Source: an uncultured Candidatus Melainabacteria bacterium (GTDB lineage: Bacteria > Cyanobacteriota > Vampirovibrionia > Gastranaerophilales > Gastranaerophilaceae). From it: a stretch of 64,000 nt of DNA. Shown here one piece after another: positions 33,511 to 42,802 of this stretch. The position numbers and the translations under genes were made by a program. The DNA lies in assembly GCA_949927415.1 (NCBI GenBank), contig CATLFB010000002.1:310001-374000 (forward strand). The letters are read 5' to 3'. Positions within the stretch are counted from its first letter, which is position 1. Each line of letters begins with the position of its first letter. Below the pieces are notes generated by a model. That model saw only the letters and a program-made list of their open reading frames with translations. It had not been told where the DNA came from and did not search any database.

Positions 33511-35118
33511 CTATTTTTTAAATCTTGTAAGAATTCTTCCGGCAAGTTCTGATGCGTAATCCATTTTCATCAACAAATTCAACGGTACATAAACGCCAAG
33601 ACAAATTCCCGCAATCAACCCGATTTTAACCACCTCAAACGCTATTTGCGGCAGTTGAACGTATTTGTCATACGCAAACGCCAACAACAGGCAAACTCCG
33701 AATGCCGCGGCACCCGCAACAATCATTTTGAATAGATTTACAAATAAAGATTTATAATCCATTTCCATTTTTTTCTTCATCAGAACCCCTAAAACGCAAG
33801 CGTTGAAAAGTGTCACAAGAGACGTTGAAAGCGTGATTCCGCCGATTCCCATTCCGAGTTTTGTGATGAAAATTACGTTAAGCAAAAATTTCAAAACAAT
33901 TGACGAAAACGCAACAACAAAAGGAGTTTTGCTGTCATTAAAAGAATAATAAACCCTTGTTATAGAATCTCTGAAAACATACGGCAAAATCGAAACCGAT
34001 AAAAACCACAAGGCTTCTGCCACCATAAAAGTGGCTTCTTTATCGAAAGCGCCGCGCTCAAAAACGAGTCTTACGCTGTCGAGTCCGACAACGAGAATTC
34101 CTATGATAATCGGAATTGCCGCAAAAAACAACACACCGACACCTTTGTTGAAGTATTTTCTTATCCCGTCATAATCTTTATTCGCCACAAGCCTTGCAAA
34201 AATCGGGAATAACGGCACCAGAAAAGCAGTCACGAGAATTCCGACCGGAAACTGGAAAACCCTGTTGGCATAACCGATTGCTGTCCAGGCGCCCTCTGAA
34301 ATCGAGGATGTGAAAAACATATCAACATAAATATGTATCTGGCCGACGGTTGAACTCAACACCGCAGGAAAAAGAAGTTCGCAAATTTCTTTAAAATGCG
34401 GATTGTTTGTGAATTCAAAGTTCGGACGAAGTTTGAATCCCAGTTTTCGTATATTCGGATACTGAATTACGAGTTGCAATATCGCACCGATTGTCGTTGC
34501 CCACGCAAGCGCATAGCCTTTCTTATCATCAGGCGCCGCGGCAACGGAAATCCCGATTATTGCCGCGCTCATGATTATCGGCGACAAATTCGGCAGCATA
34601 AATTGTTTATAAATAATCAAAATTCCGTAATAAATCCCGACAATTCCGCCGATTACAAGGAGCGGCGTCATTATTTTCAAATGTTCGGCCGCAAGCGTAA
34701 TCATTTCGGCTGAACCGCCGTTTATGATTAACCCCATAATTTCACGCGGAAAAAGAAACAACAAAACCGAAAGCGTTAAAAAAAACAAAATCGTTGCGCT
34801 CATAAATGTTGAATAAAGTTTATTTACTTCAAAAGAGGGCTTATCTTTCAGATTCGGAATAAGTTTTGAAAAAATTGCAACGGTTGCGCTGTGGAAAGGC
34901 CCTCCGACGCCGCCAAGCAAAATCAAAGAGAGTGAAGGAATCTGATACGCATAATAATACGCATCGGAAACATAGGTTGCGCCGTAATAATTTGCGATAA
35001 CCACATCCCGCACAAATCCTATTAATTTGCTCACAATTGTCACAACTGCAATAAGCCATGCTGCCTTTAAAACGCTTATTGTCTTGCTGTCTTTTATTAC
35101 TTCCGTTTGGTTTTCCAT
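33511..35118 (-). CDS. murJ: Lipid II flippase MurJ
   Basis: 535 residues with about 14 membrane helices, the MviN/MurJ fold of the MOP superfamily. It moves lipid II across the inner membrane for cell-wall synthesis. Seen: AAWLIAVVTIVSKLIGFVRD at the N-terminus (the conserved S-K-x-x-G-F-x-R-D), GGVGGPFHSATVAIFS near 54, and the charged loops of RVFQFPVGILVTAFLVPLFP near 285. Length is normal. Suggests a lipid-II-based wall. Confidence 0.93.
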   Translation of the reverse strand: MENQTEVIKDSKTISVLKAAWLIAVVTIVSKLIGFVRDVVIANYYGATYVSDAYYYAYQIPSLSLILLGGVGGPFHSATVAIFSKLIPNLKDKPSFEVNKLYSTFMSATILFFLTLSVLLFLFPREIMGLIINGGSAEMITLAAEHLKIMTPLLVIGGIVGIYYGILIIYKQFMLPNLSPIIMSAAIIGISVAAAPDDKKGYALAWATTIGAILQLVIQYPNIRKLGFKLRPNFEFTNNPHFKEICELLFPAVLSSTVGQIHIYVDMFFTSSISEGAWTAIGYANRVFQFPVGILVTAFLVPLFPIFARLVANKDYDGIRKYFNKGVGVLFFAAIPIIIGILVVGLDSVRLVFERGAFDKEATFMVAEALWFLSVSILPYVFRDSITRVYYSFNDSKTPFVVAFSSIVLKFLLNVIFITKLGMGIGGITLSTSLVTLFNACVLGVLMKKKMEMDYKSLFVNLFKMIVAGAAAFGVCLLLAFAYDKYVQLPQIAFEVVKIGLIAGICLGVYVPLNLLMKMDYASELAGRILTRFKK

Positions 35119-35139
35119 TTATTTATCCCTATTGTTTTT

Positions 35140-35265
35140 GTGAGAGGTGAAAGGTGAGGGGTGAAAGGTCCGTTACATAATAGATATAAGTAAAATCCGG
35201 CGCGTACTGCTTCACGAAATGAACTTATTCACCTATTTCCATATTTACTTATTTACCTCTCTCAC
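35140..35265. repeat. Small inverted-end intergenic element, copy 2
   Basis: About 126 bases, ends GTGAGAGGTGAAAGG and TTATTTACCTCTCTCAC, imperfect inverted copies. Inside, GGTGAAAGGTCCGTTACA corresponds to the GGTGAAAAGACCG segment of copy 1. The right end overlaps the stop codon (TGA) of the SpoIID-like gene. Confidence 0.65.
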
Positions 35266-37004
35266 CATATATCTGCCGTCCCTTCGCTTTTGACAATTTC
35301 CACAAAAAGACGGAGCGCCTTTTTTGAACCTTCCTCTGACGGATAGCGGAAAGTTACGGTATTTAACCCTTTTTTCAAATGTTTTGAAATGTCGATTCTG
35401 CAAACGCGGTTTGAGCCAAGGAAACCTTTGCAAAGTTCAAATTCGTACTCTTTTCCGTTTATATCAGCAAGAAGTTTTGACACCTGAAATTTGTTGTCGA
35501 CAACGATTTCAGTCTTTTTGTCATTGGTGTAAAAATGCTGGGTAGTTTCCTGCTGGCTTTCGTCAGCCGATAATATCACAGGCTTTGTGCCGAGTGTAAT
35601 TCCTGTGTAATAGTGCTGGAGAATTTTTTCATATGGAAGTTTCAATTCGCTTCCCATAAACCCTGCGCCAAACTGGCTCATACCGACTCCATGGCCGAAA
35701 CCGCCGCCGTATGCCTTAACAGATACAAGTTTTCCGTTGTCGTCATAACCTGTTTCAAATACAACGTTGGCGCTTGGCAGAGCCTTGCCGTCTTTTGTGA
35801 TTAAGCGGCGAATTACGAGTTCTTTGAAAATTTTGTAGGTGCCGTTTGCTGTTGTAATGTCCAGTTCGACAATTTTTCCGGATTCACCGCGTTTTTTAAC
35901 ATCAATTGACTGAATTTCGCCTAATTTTTCGCCTTTGACAAACGCCGGCTTCACAAATCCTGTCGCAGATTGTGCTATAAGAGTGCTTTCGAGTGCTTTT
36001 CGAAATTCTTCAGCGCTCCATTCGCGCGTCCATCTGAAATACGGCGAGCGCACATCGTATGAATCCGGTTTTGACTTGTAAAATTCGGCGGCGGCTTCTT
36101 CCGTATTCAAAGGCGGCTGGCTTAAAATGTCCGGTTTTGCAATTAAATAAGGCTTGCCTTCAGAGGGGAAAGCTTTTGTTTTAGGGTCAGAAAACGCATA
36201 AGCATAACTTTCCGTATATCCGCCGGCGGTTGAAGAATATTGCGCTAAGATTAAATCCCAGCCGTAAAGTGCGACAATTCCGGTTGTTTCAAGAACCGCT
36301 TCATCCGAAAGCGTTGTTTCTGTGTTTGCGCCGTAATAAACCTGACTTGCGACAGAATCCACCACATCATAATTAGGAGATGCCTTTGTGCGTGGCGAAA
36401 GCACGTAGTTTCTGGCGGCAACGCTTTGCGCTTTCAATGCTTCCAGCCCAAACCTTACGGGCATTTCGTTTGGAACAACGCCTTTGAGATAATCTTCTAC
36501 TTCAATCAGGTTTACAAGATTAAACAGCGTGCTGTTTTTCGGAGTTAACTGTAAAGCACCGTGATAAAGCGCATTTTTGCCTGCACGTTTCAGGCCAGTG
36601 ACGCCTAAAAGCCCGTCGTTGCATGTGAAAGTCGGTGTGCCGGAAATTTCTTCGATAATACTTCCGTCAGTATCAAAAATTCGGTATTGGCCGTCGTTAT
36701 AAGAGACTTTTATATGATAATTTGCCGGAAATTTTGCAATGAGTGAATGGCCGTTGTAAATTTGGATTTCGTCGGTTCCGTAGATGGAAATTTCTTTGTA
36801 GTCGTAAGTTTTGAAACCGGTTGTTGCGATTCCGACTCGAACGACTTCTGATGATGGTTTCAAGTGAGCGGTTCGAATTTCGGCCTCTTTGGCTATTTGC
36901 ATTGTGGCTTGCGGAATGACGGGTTTGAACGAGGCTGCGTATGTCTGTGCACAGGCGAGCGATATAACTGACGCTATTAATATAATTTTTCTAAAGTTTT
37001 TCAT
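35262..37004 (-). CDS. SpoIID/LytB domain protein
   Basis: About 580 residues. The start at 37004 is chosen because it opens the signal peptide (KNFRKIILIASVISLACAQTYA); an upstream ORF extension to 37142 overlaps the pilin promoter and has no ribosome site. Conserved region: VEDYLKGVVPNEMPVRFGLEALKAQSVAARNYVL (about 195-230, written here as a family feature), then YSSTAGGYTES near 285 and the end of the domain at GFGHGVGMSQFGAGFMG near 460. SpoIID enzymes cut glycan strands lacking peptide stems, so it is likely an exported peptidoglycan-modifying protein. Its divergent neighbour is pilin 2. Confidence 0.87.
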   Translation of the reverse strand: MKNFRKIILIASVISLACAQTYAASFKPVIPQATMQIAKEAEIRTAHLKPSSEVVRVGIATTGFKTYDYKEISIYGTDEIQIYNGHSLIAKFPANYHIKVSYNDGQYRIFDTDGSIIEEISGTPTFTCNDGLLGVTGLKRAGKNALYHGALQLTPKNSTLFNLVNLIEVEDYLKGVVPNEMPVRFGLEALKAQSVAARNYVLSPRTKASPNYDVVDSVASQVYYGANTETTLSDEAVLETTGIVALYGWDLILAQYSSTAGGYTESYAYAFSDPKTKAFPSEGKPYLIAKPDILSQPPLNTEEAAAEFYKSKPDSYDVRSPYFRWTREWSAEEFRKALESTLIAQSATGFVKPAFVKGEKLGEIQSIDVKKRGESGKIVELDITTANGTYKIFKELVIRRLITKDGKALPSANVVFETGYDDNGKLVSVKAYGGGFGHGVGMSQFGAGFMGSELKLPYEKILQHYYTGITLGTKPVILSADESQQETTQHFYTNDKKTEIVVDNKFQVSKLLADINGKEYEFELCKGFLGSNRVCRIDISKHLKKGLNTVTFRYPSEEGSKKALRLFVEIVKSEGTADIW

Positions 37005-37067
37005 AAAAGTATTATATGACAAAAATTCTTCATCACATAAGGTTTTGGTCAGCAATTTTTTCAAATA

Positions 37068-37096
37068 TTGAAAATCTTGTACGAATTTGCTATAAT
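37068..37096 (+). promoter_or_regulatory. Promoter of pilin-like gene 2
   Basis: TTGAAA (37068-37073), 17 bases, TATAAT (37091-37096), followed by GGGAG about 10 bases before the ATG at 37131. Confidence 0.75.
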
Positions 37097-37130
37097 TATA
37101 TAGTACAAAAATATATGGGAGTATAAAAGT

Positions 37131-38004
37131 ATGAAAAAGCACACTATTACTGAATTTCAGGGGGGGGGGGGCACCTGTAACTAACGCTCCTGTTGGGTTT
37201 TCGCCTAATTTATTTGGCGTTCAAAGAGCCTTTACTCTCGCTGAAGTTCTGATAACTCTCGGCATAATCGGAATTGTTGCTGCGATGACACTGCCTTCCT
37301 TAATAGGGCATTACAAGCAAAAGGCTCTTCAGGAGCAATTTAAAGTTTCATATTCGCTTTTGCAGCAGGCGTTTTTAAAAATTGAGGCTGACTGGGGTTA
37401 TACGCCCAACTGTTATTATTGGGATACAAATCCCTATGGAGGTCAGCAGTGTGTTGAATATAAAGAAAACGGTGATTGTAATAAATGGGTTCTTGAAGAC
37501 GGCAGTGCGCTGCCAAAGGACTACAACGGGTTAATGGGAGATTGTTCGGCTGTTTACGGCGCGTTGGAAAAAACATTGCAGGTTATAAGCAAATGTGAGG
37601 GGCAGGCTTTTGCAAAAAATTGCATTCCGGAGTATGAGGGTTTGGATACTGTCACAAAGAGCAATAATCCGGATTTGAGCGATACCGAAGCTAAGAGTGC
37701 AAATGCAGGCTGTGCCGCATTTTTTAAAGAAAGACTTCTCACTACCCAAACCGCGTATGTCTACAAAAACGGAATGATTATGATACCTTATAATGTGACA
37801 AGTTATCCGATAATTCTTGTTGATATTAACGGCAAGAAAGGACCGAATAAATGGGGACATGACCTTTTTGCTTTCCAACTCCGCGGAAGTATGAAAACCT
37901 CTCTTAAAGTCAGCGCTTCTGATCGCTGTTGGACCGTTGAAAAAGGCGGAATTTCAACAAAAGAAATGCTTGAAAATATGTACGGCGTAAAATATACGAA
38001 ATAA
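37131..38004 (+). CDS. Prepilin-like protein 2, interrupted by a 12-G tract (off phase)
   Basis: The ATG at 37131 (GGGAG upstream, promoter at 37068) opens MKKHTITEFQGGGG then TCN and a TAA. As in pilin 1, the pilin frame lies one base away: after the tract it reads APVTNAPVGFSPNLFGVQ and FTLAEVLITLGIIGIVAAMT, then a C-terminal domain of about 240 residues with many Cys. Again 11 or 14 Gs would join the frames. In that state the leader is about 33 residues long with Ala before the cleavage Phe. ATG 37285 would start after the signal core and is an unlikely true start. The gene faces CysS and shares its terminator. Confidence 0.75.
37160..37171 (+). repeat. Poly-G tract (12 G) in pilin-like gene 2
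   Basis: Twelve G at the same position in the gene as in pilin 1, after the same GAATTTCA context, so both genes share a mutable start module. Confidence 0.95.
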
Positions 38005-38048
38005 CTGAAGTTAAATCCTTTGTGCAGTTTTCCGGCTCTAAAAAAAAT

Positions 38049-38089
38049 AAAAAACAGGTGGCATAATTTCATAACACCTGTTTTTTTTA
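38049..38089. terminator. Bidirectional terminator between pilin 2 and cysS
   Basis: AAAAAACAGGTG...CACCTGTTTTTTTT with a 14-base loop; symmetric A/T flanks serve both convergent genes. Confidence 0.85.
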
Positions 38090-38185
38090 TTTAATATTGT
38101 CGAAAACTTTATTTTGGTCGTTGGTTTTCTTAAAATCCGGCCGTTTCAAGTCTTTTGGCATAAAAGTTTTGCGGAATTTTTGTGT

Positions 38186-39559
38186 TTATTTGATTTCCCA
38201 TGTTGTGCCGTCTTTTGTGTCCTTTAGAACTATATTTTCAGAATCAAATGCCGCGCGGATTTTATCTGCAATATCCCAATTCTTTTCATCACGCGCCTTT
38301 TTGCGGTATGCAAGAATTTCATCCATCGAGTTGAAATCTTCGCCAAGTTTTTCTGAAATTCTGACTACAACTTCTTTGACTTCATCATCAGAAAGCGTTG
38401 CCTTTTCAAAACTGAAACCGAGCGCACCTGCAAGTTTGAAAAGAATTGTGAATGCGCCATCTTCACCCTTGTTTGCCCTGTTTGCCAAATCAAAAAGAAC
38501 CGCAAGCGCCCGTGATGTATTCAAATCATCATCCATTGCCTCAACAAATTCTTTGTAAGAATCGGTTTTGGTGATGTCAAGATTTTCATCAATTGCTGTG
38601 CGTTTTGCATTAAGCATTCTTTTGACCCCTGCGGCTGCCGATGCGAGCGATTCGTCGCTGAATTCAACCGGCATTCTGTAATGGTTAGTCAAAATGAAGA
38701 ATCGAATTGTGTTTGCGTCATATTTTTTTAGCAAATCGTCGATTGTCAGGAAGTTTCCGAGCGATTTGGACATTTTTTCCTTATTAATTGTCACAAAACC
38801 GTTGTGAAGCCAATAGTTAACGAATTTGCAGCCGTTTGCGCATTCTGATTGTGCGATTTCGTTTTCATGGTGGGGGAAAATCAAGTCTGCGCCGCCTGCG
38901 TGAATGTCAATTGTTTTGCCCAAATATTTGCGGCTCATCGCTGAGCATTCGATGTGCCAGCCCGGACGGCCAACGCCCCAGGGGCTTTTGTAACCGAATT
39001 TTTCGTCTTTTTTCCAGAGCGCAAAGTCAAGCGGGTCTTCTTTTTTGTCGCCGACTTCTATTCTGGCGCCGCTTTCAAGCTGGTCAATCGGTTGTTTGGA
39101 AAGACTTCCGTATTCGGGGAATTTTTTTACCCTGAAATATACATCTCCGTCGACTTCGTATGCGAATCCTTTATTTATCAAATCTTTTACCATTCCTATC
39201 ATTTCGCCGAGTGTCTTTGTTGCAAACGGTTCAACGTCGGGTTTTAGCGTGTTCAAAGCCTTCATTGAGTTTTCAAACTGTTTGTACCAGTATTGCGAAA
39301 CTTCTTCGGGTGTTTTGCCTTCTTTGTCTGCTTTTTTGAGAATTTTGTCGTCGACGTCAGTCACGTTTCGGCAATAAGTTACGTCAAATCCTTTGAACTT
39401 CAAATATCTGTAAAGCACATCCCATGTAATATAGCATCTGGCATGGCCAAGGTGTGCAAAGTCATACACGGTCGGGCCGCAGACATACATTTTTACTTTA
39501 TTTTCTTCAATTGGCTTGAACTCTTCGATTTTGTTTGTAAAAGAATTGTGTAACTTCAT
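38186..39559 (-). CDS. cysS: Cysteinyl-tRNA synthetase
   Basis: 457 residues. Class Ia aminoacyl-tRNA synthetase charging tRNA-Cys. Seen: YVCGPTVYDFAHLGHARCY near 26 with the HIGH-type motif (HLGH) and a zinc Cys, the zinc-binding GWHIECSAMSRKYLG near 205, HENEIAQSECANG near 230, and KEKMSKSLGNF near 265, the KMSKS loop. Length is standard. It is monocistronic in layout, with the shared terminator downstream. Confidence 0.97.
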   Translation of the reverse strand: MKLHNSFTNKIEEFKPIEENKVKMYVCGPTVYDFAHLGHARCYITWDVLYRYLKFKGFDVTYCRNVTDVDDKILKKADKEGKTPEEVSQYWYKQFENSMKALNTLKPDVEPFATKTLGEMIGMVKDLINKGFAYEVDGDVYFRVKKFPEYGSLSKQPIDQLESGARIEVGDKKEDPLDFALWKKDEKFGYKSPWGVGRPGWHIECSAMSRKYLGKTIDIHAGGADLIFPHHENEIAQSECANGCKFVNYWLHNGFVTINKEKMSKSLGNFLTIDDLLKKYDANTIRFFILTNHYRMPVEFSDESLASAAAGVKRMLNAKRTAIDENLDITKTDSYKEFVEAMDDDLNTSRALAVLFDLANRANKGEDGAFTILFKLAGALGFSFEKATLSDDEVKEVVVRISEKLGEDFNSMDEILAYRKKARDEKNWDIADKIRAAFDSENIVLKDTKDGTTWEIK

Positions 39560-39706
39560 TTATAAATCCCTCTTTTTTCACTCATATTAACACAAAAAAG
39601 AATAGAATGAAGTTTTATTAAGCTAAAATTACAAAAAGCGCAATTATGAAACAAAATAAAACTTATATATATTATATAACGAGGATATAATATAAGGAGA
39701 ATTACT

Positions 39707-40459
39707 ATGGCAGAAATAAGCGCAGCGCAAGGAGCACAAGGGGCCTCAGCCGCAAGCGGAAGCGCAACACCTCCGCAGAATGCGCGAAAGAAGGAAAAGG
39801 CGCCAAACAGTGTTATGAATAACGGTGCAGGAAATGCAAATCAAGCGCCAAAAGAGCCGCAAAGAAAAGAAATTACGGTGACAGCGGTTCCCGGAACCTC
39901 GTTATTCGGACTTGCGATGAAATACGATGTTTCTGTTGATGATATTAAGAAATTGAACGGGCTGACAAGCGATAATATTCGTGAAGGTCAAAAGATTCGC
40001 ATTATGGCTTTTGACCCGAAAGAAAAAGAAGCCTGGGATAATTATCAGGACGAGCTTTCTGAGCAAAAATACGAAGCCGAAAGAAAAGCTGATATTGAAC
40101 GTAAAAATAAATTAGCTGAAAGCCGTATTGCAGAAGCGATTGAATATGGTTTAGACGACAAATATTCGTTTTCTATACAAAAAGAAACCGGCAACATCAT
40201 CATTACCTTAAAAGAAGGCCGGCAGCTGTATGATGTCAAGCAGGATTTTAATATTCCTGACGGAGTTTTGAGGGCATATAACAACGATTTAAACAAATAT
40301 GAAATCCCGAAATTTGATACAGAACGGGGTATGGTTGAAAATGCCGACAATGTCAAGGCTAAAAAAGGCGATACGCTTGTAATTGACACAGATTCATTCA
40401 AACCTGACAAACCATTTATGCAAAAACTTGCAGATGTTTGGAACTGGCTCTGGAACTAA
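39707..40459 (+). CDS. LysM-domain protein
   Basis: 250 residues. The start is low-complexity and Ala/Gly/Ser rich (AEISAAQGAQGASAASGSAT) with no signal peptide. A clear LysM repeat lies at about residues 55-103 (VPGTSLFGLAMKYDVSVDD, LNGLTSDNIREGQKIRI). A second divergent repeat may be at about 155-240 (GRQLYDVKQDFNIPDGVLRAY, KKGDTLVIDTD). LysM binds peptidoglycan glycans. Lack of a signal suggests another export route or a cytoplasmic role. AAGGAG precedes the ATG. Confidence 0.75.
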   Translation: MAEISAAQGAQGASAASGSATPPQNARKKEKAPNSVMNNGAGNANQAPKEPQRKEITVTAVPGTSLFGLAMKYDVSVDDIKKLNGLTSDNIREGQKIRIMAFDPKEKEAWDNYQDELSEQKYEAERKADIERKNKLAESRIAEAIEYGLDDKYSFSIQKETGNIIITLKEGRQLYDVKQDFNIPDGVLRAYNNDLNKYEIPKFDTERGMVENADNVKAKKGDTLVIDTDSFKPDKPFMQKLADVWNWLWN

Positions 40460-40469
40460 GAATTTGGGA

Positions 40470-41123
40470 CTAAGAAATCGAATTGAAAATTTCAAATACC
40501 GGCGGGAGTAAATCTTCAACCGGTATTTTTTCGTCCAGTTCAAGAGTTATTGTCGGGATATTGCGTTCGACGCCTGAGTAAGTCCCAAAACTTCCGGGGG
40601 TCGGATAGCCGATACTTTCTTCAACCGGATAGCCGATTATTTTGGAAATTTTTTCGGCAAGTTCACGCGCCGGCCCGTCGAAATTCACGATTTTGTAGGG
40701 CGCATGAAGAGTTAGTATTGCCTTTGGTTTGTATTCATTGATTACATCAATACAAAATCCGGTTTCGATTTCGCTTCCTGCCGATTTTCCGCCGAAATAG
40801 TCTGCGGCATTGGGGCCGGCTTTAGATGTATCTTCGCCCCAGTTTCGGGTCGGGAAATTTCTGTTCAAATCGACGCCTGCGGCGTTTGTTCGTGTTCCGG
40901 CAAGCATTCCGTCTGGGTTCAGGCAGGGGATGAAAAGAAGGTTTTTTGAAGTTTCATCGGAAATTTGTTTCAAATATTCTTCAATCAAAAACTTTCCCTG
41001 CGGCTCGTCGCCATGAAAAACCCCGATAATTAATACTTTCGACTCTCTTCGCGGAGCGGATTTTGCACCGATAAGACAAATCTCATTTCCAAGTTGTGTT
41101 TTTGTTGTTTTAAGCTTCTCCAT
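40470..41123 (-). CDS. M14-family zinc peptidase, MpaA-like
   Basis: 217 residues. Motifs: GVFHGDEPQGKFL near 33 (His and Glu zinc ligands), GVDLNRNFPTRNWGED near 84 (Arg-Asn substrate site), ILTLHAPYK near 136 (third zinc His) and TLELDE near 198 with the catalytic Glu. The layout fits the murein peptide amidase A group, which recycles cell-wall peptides by cutting D-Glu to diaminopimelate bonds in the cytosol. No signal peptide. It lies 14 bases downstream of FtsY on the same strand. Confidence 0.83.
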   Translation of the reverse strand: MEKLKTTKTQLGNEICLIGAKSAPRRESKVLIIGVFHGDEPQGKFLIEEYLKQISDETSKNLLFIPCLNPDGMLAGTRTNAAGVDLNRNFPTRNWGEDTSKAGPNAADYFGGKSAGSEIETGFCIDVINEYKPKAILTLHAPYKIVNFDGPARELAEKISKIIGYPVEESIGYPTPGSFGTYSGVERNIPTITLELDEKIPVEDLLPPVFEIFNSIS

Positions 41124-41137
41124 AGGCGAAAACCTTT

Positions 41138-42055
41138 TTATTGTTCAAAAAGTGCGTTAATAAATTCTTCGCCGTCGAAGCTTTTCAAATCTTCCATCTT
41201 TTCGCCGACACCGATAAGTTTCACGGGCAGTTTCATCTCTTTTGCCACCGCAAGCACGATTGCGCCCTTTGCAGAGCCGTCAAGTTTTGTGAGCGCAACA
41301 GATGTAATATTCACGGCCTCAAGAAAAACTTTTGCTTGCTGTAAACCGTTTTGGCCGGTGTTTGCGTCTAGTACAAGCATTGTTTCGCGCAAATTTTCCG
41401 GCGCGTTTTTGTCGATTACCGATTTGATTTTCGAAAGTTCTTCCATCAGGTTGAATTTGTTCTGAAGTCGTCCTGCCGTGTCAACCAGAATGATATCGTA
41501 ATTTTCTGATTTTGCTTTTTGAATCGCTTCATAAACAACTGATGCAGGATCAGCCTTGTCGCGGCGAACAATGTCTGCACCGGCGCGTTTTGACCAGATA
41601 TCAAGCTGTTCTTCGGCGGCGGCGCGGAATGTATCGCCTGCAGCGATTAGAACTTTTTTCCCTTCAAGTTTGAATTTGTATGCAAGTTTGCCGATTAAAG
41701 TCGTCTTGCCGACCCCGTTTACGCCTGCTATAAAATAAATGTTCAGTTCGTTTTCTTTGTAGCCGAGTTTTGTGTCGCCGGCTGTTTGAAGTGTTTTTAA
41801 AAACTCTTCACGGAGGTAATTTTTCACATCCGCCGGTTTGATTTTGTCCTGATTGCGAAGTTTGTCCACAAGTTCAGATGCATAATTCACGCCCAAATCG
41901 GCGCTTATAAGCATATCTTCCATATCGTCAAGCACAAATTCCGAAAATTCTTCTTCCTCACAAACTGTGTCTGTGACGTTTCCGACAAGATTTTGCGCAG
42001 TGTTTGAGACGGTTTGTTTCAGGTTATTAAATTTATCCGCGAAGAATTTAAACAT
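41138..42055 (-). CDS. ftsY: Signal recognition particle receptor FtsY
   Basis: 305 residues. It has the helical N domain (LISADLGVNYASELVDKL) and the G domain with GVNGVGKTTLIGKLA near 109 (G1), DTFRAAAEEQLDIWSKR near 139, LVDTAGRLQNKFNLMEEL near 192 and ALTKLDGSAKGAI near 254. The long acidic A domain of E. coli FtsY is missing; that is normal in many phyla. It docks SRP-bound ribosomes at the membrane. Its ATG overlaps the NusB stop by one base. Confidence 0.95.
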   Translation of the reverse strand: MFKFFADKFNNLKQTVSNTAQNLVGNVTDTVCEEEEFSEFVLDDMEDMLISADLGVNYASELVDKLRNQDKIKPADVKNYLREEFLKTLQTAGDTKLGYKENELNIYFIAGVNGVGKTTLIGKLAYKFKLEGKKVLIAAGDTFRAAAEEQLDIWSKRAGADIVRRDKADPASVVYEAIQKAKSENYDIILVDTAGRLQNKFNLMEELSKIKSVIDKNAPENLRETMLVLDANTGQNGLQQAKVFLEAVNITSVALTKLDGSAKGAIVLAVAKEMKLPVKLIGVGEKMEDLKSFDGEEFINALFEQ

Positions 42056-42711
42056 TATTTAAGTCCGTTTTCGACAATAACTTTTGCAAGAATTCCGTTG
42101 ATAAATGATGCGCTGTCGTCTGTTGAATATTTTTTCGCAAGTTCCAACGCTTCATCTATAACAACCTTCATTGGCGCGTCTTTGATATAAAGAAGTTCGA
42201 CGATTGCAATTCGCAAAATGTCTTTGTCCATTTTGACTAAGCGCTGAAAATCCCAGTTTCTTGCATGTTTTTGGATAATTTCGTCGATTTCTTTGTTGTG
42301 TTTTTGGAAGTATTCTGCGATTTCGATTGCGTAACCTTTAACTTCGTTTTGTGAATCGAGTGTTGTGAATTCTGCGATTTCAAGCGCGAGAAGGGTTTTT
42401 TCCGCAATGTCAATCATTTCGGTTACTCTTGCAGACATATCTGATGTCATATAAGGAACAGGAACGTTTGTAACGCCCAGCGGACGGTTAAGATTTGTTT
42501 CGTGTTCCGCTTCGTAAGTTTCAATATTGTCGCGCATTGCAACGAGCGAGCCGACTGCGGTTTTCAGTTCGTCGCTTGCGTTGCTTGTCAAAATTCTGAC
42601 TGATTTAAGAATGATGTCTTCAAGGTCAGATTTTGAATAGTTTGTAATTTTTTTATCAAACTGTGAAAACAGTATAAAAGCCAGTTCTCTGGCGGCTCTG
42701 CGAGCTTGCAT
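42055..42711 (-). CDS. nusB: Transcription antitermination factor NusB (extended form)
   Basis: 218 residues. The first residues (ARRAARELAFILFSQFD) and the end (LVKMDKDILRIAIVELLYIKD then DEALELAKKYSTDDSASFINGIL) are the two ends of the NusB fold, which binds boxA RNA with NusE. The central portion (about 35-130) is longer than in E. coli NusB (139 residues), with an inserted helical segment around NLNRPLGVTNVPVPYMTSD. Such extended NusB forms also occur in Cyanobacteria. It overlaps ftsY. Confidence 0.9.
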   Translation of the reverse strand: MQARRAARELAFILFSQFDKKITNYSKSDLEDIILKSVRILTSNASDELKTAVGSLVAMRDNIETYEAEHETNLNRPLGVTNVPVPYMTSDMSARVTEMIDIAEKTLLALEIAEFTTLDSQNEVKGYAIEIAEYFQKHNKEIDEIIQKHARNWDFQRLVKMDKDILRIAIVELLYIKDAPMKVVIDEALELAKKYSTDDSASFINGILAKVIVENGLK

Positions 42712-42802
42712 ATATTTACCTCTTTACTTGTAATTGGTTTAGTCTACAGAAAAAATGTATCATGAAAAAAAAATCACGACAATAGAGTTTATGGAATGAC
42801 GC

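Noticed and set aside
36889-37142. Long N-terminal extension of the SpoIID protein
   Set aside because: It would run through the divergent pilin promoter and lacks a ribosome site; the inner Met opens a normal signal peptide.
25337-37171. Poly-G runs as a two-colour sequencing artefact
   Set aside because: Not fully excluded, but artefactual poly-G is found at read ends; here both runs are followed by proper gene sequence and occupy the same position in two homologous starts. Listed as a check.
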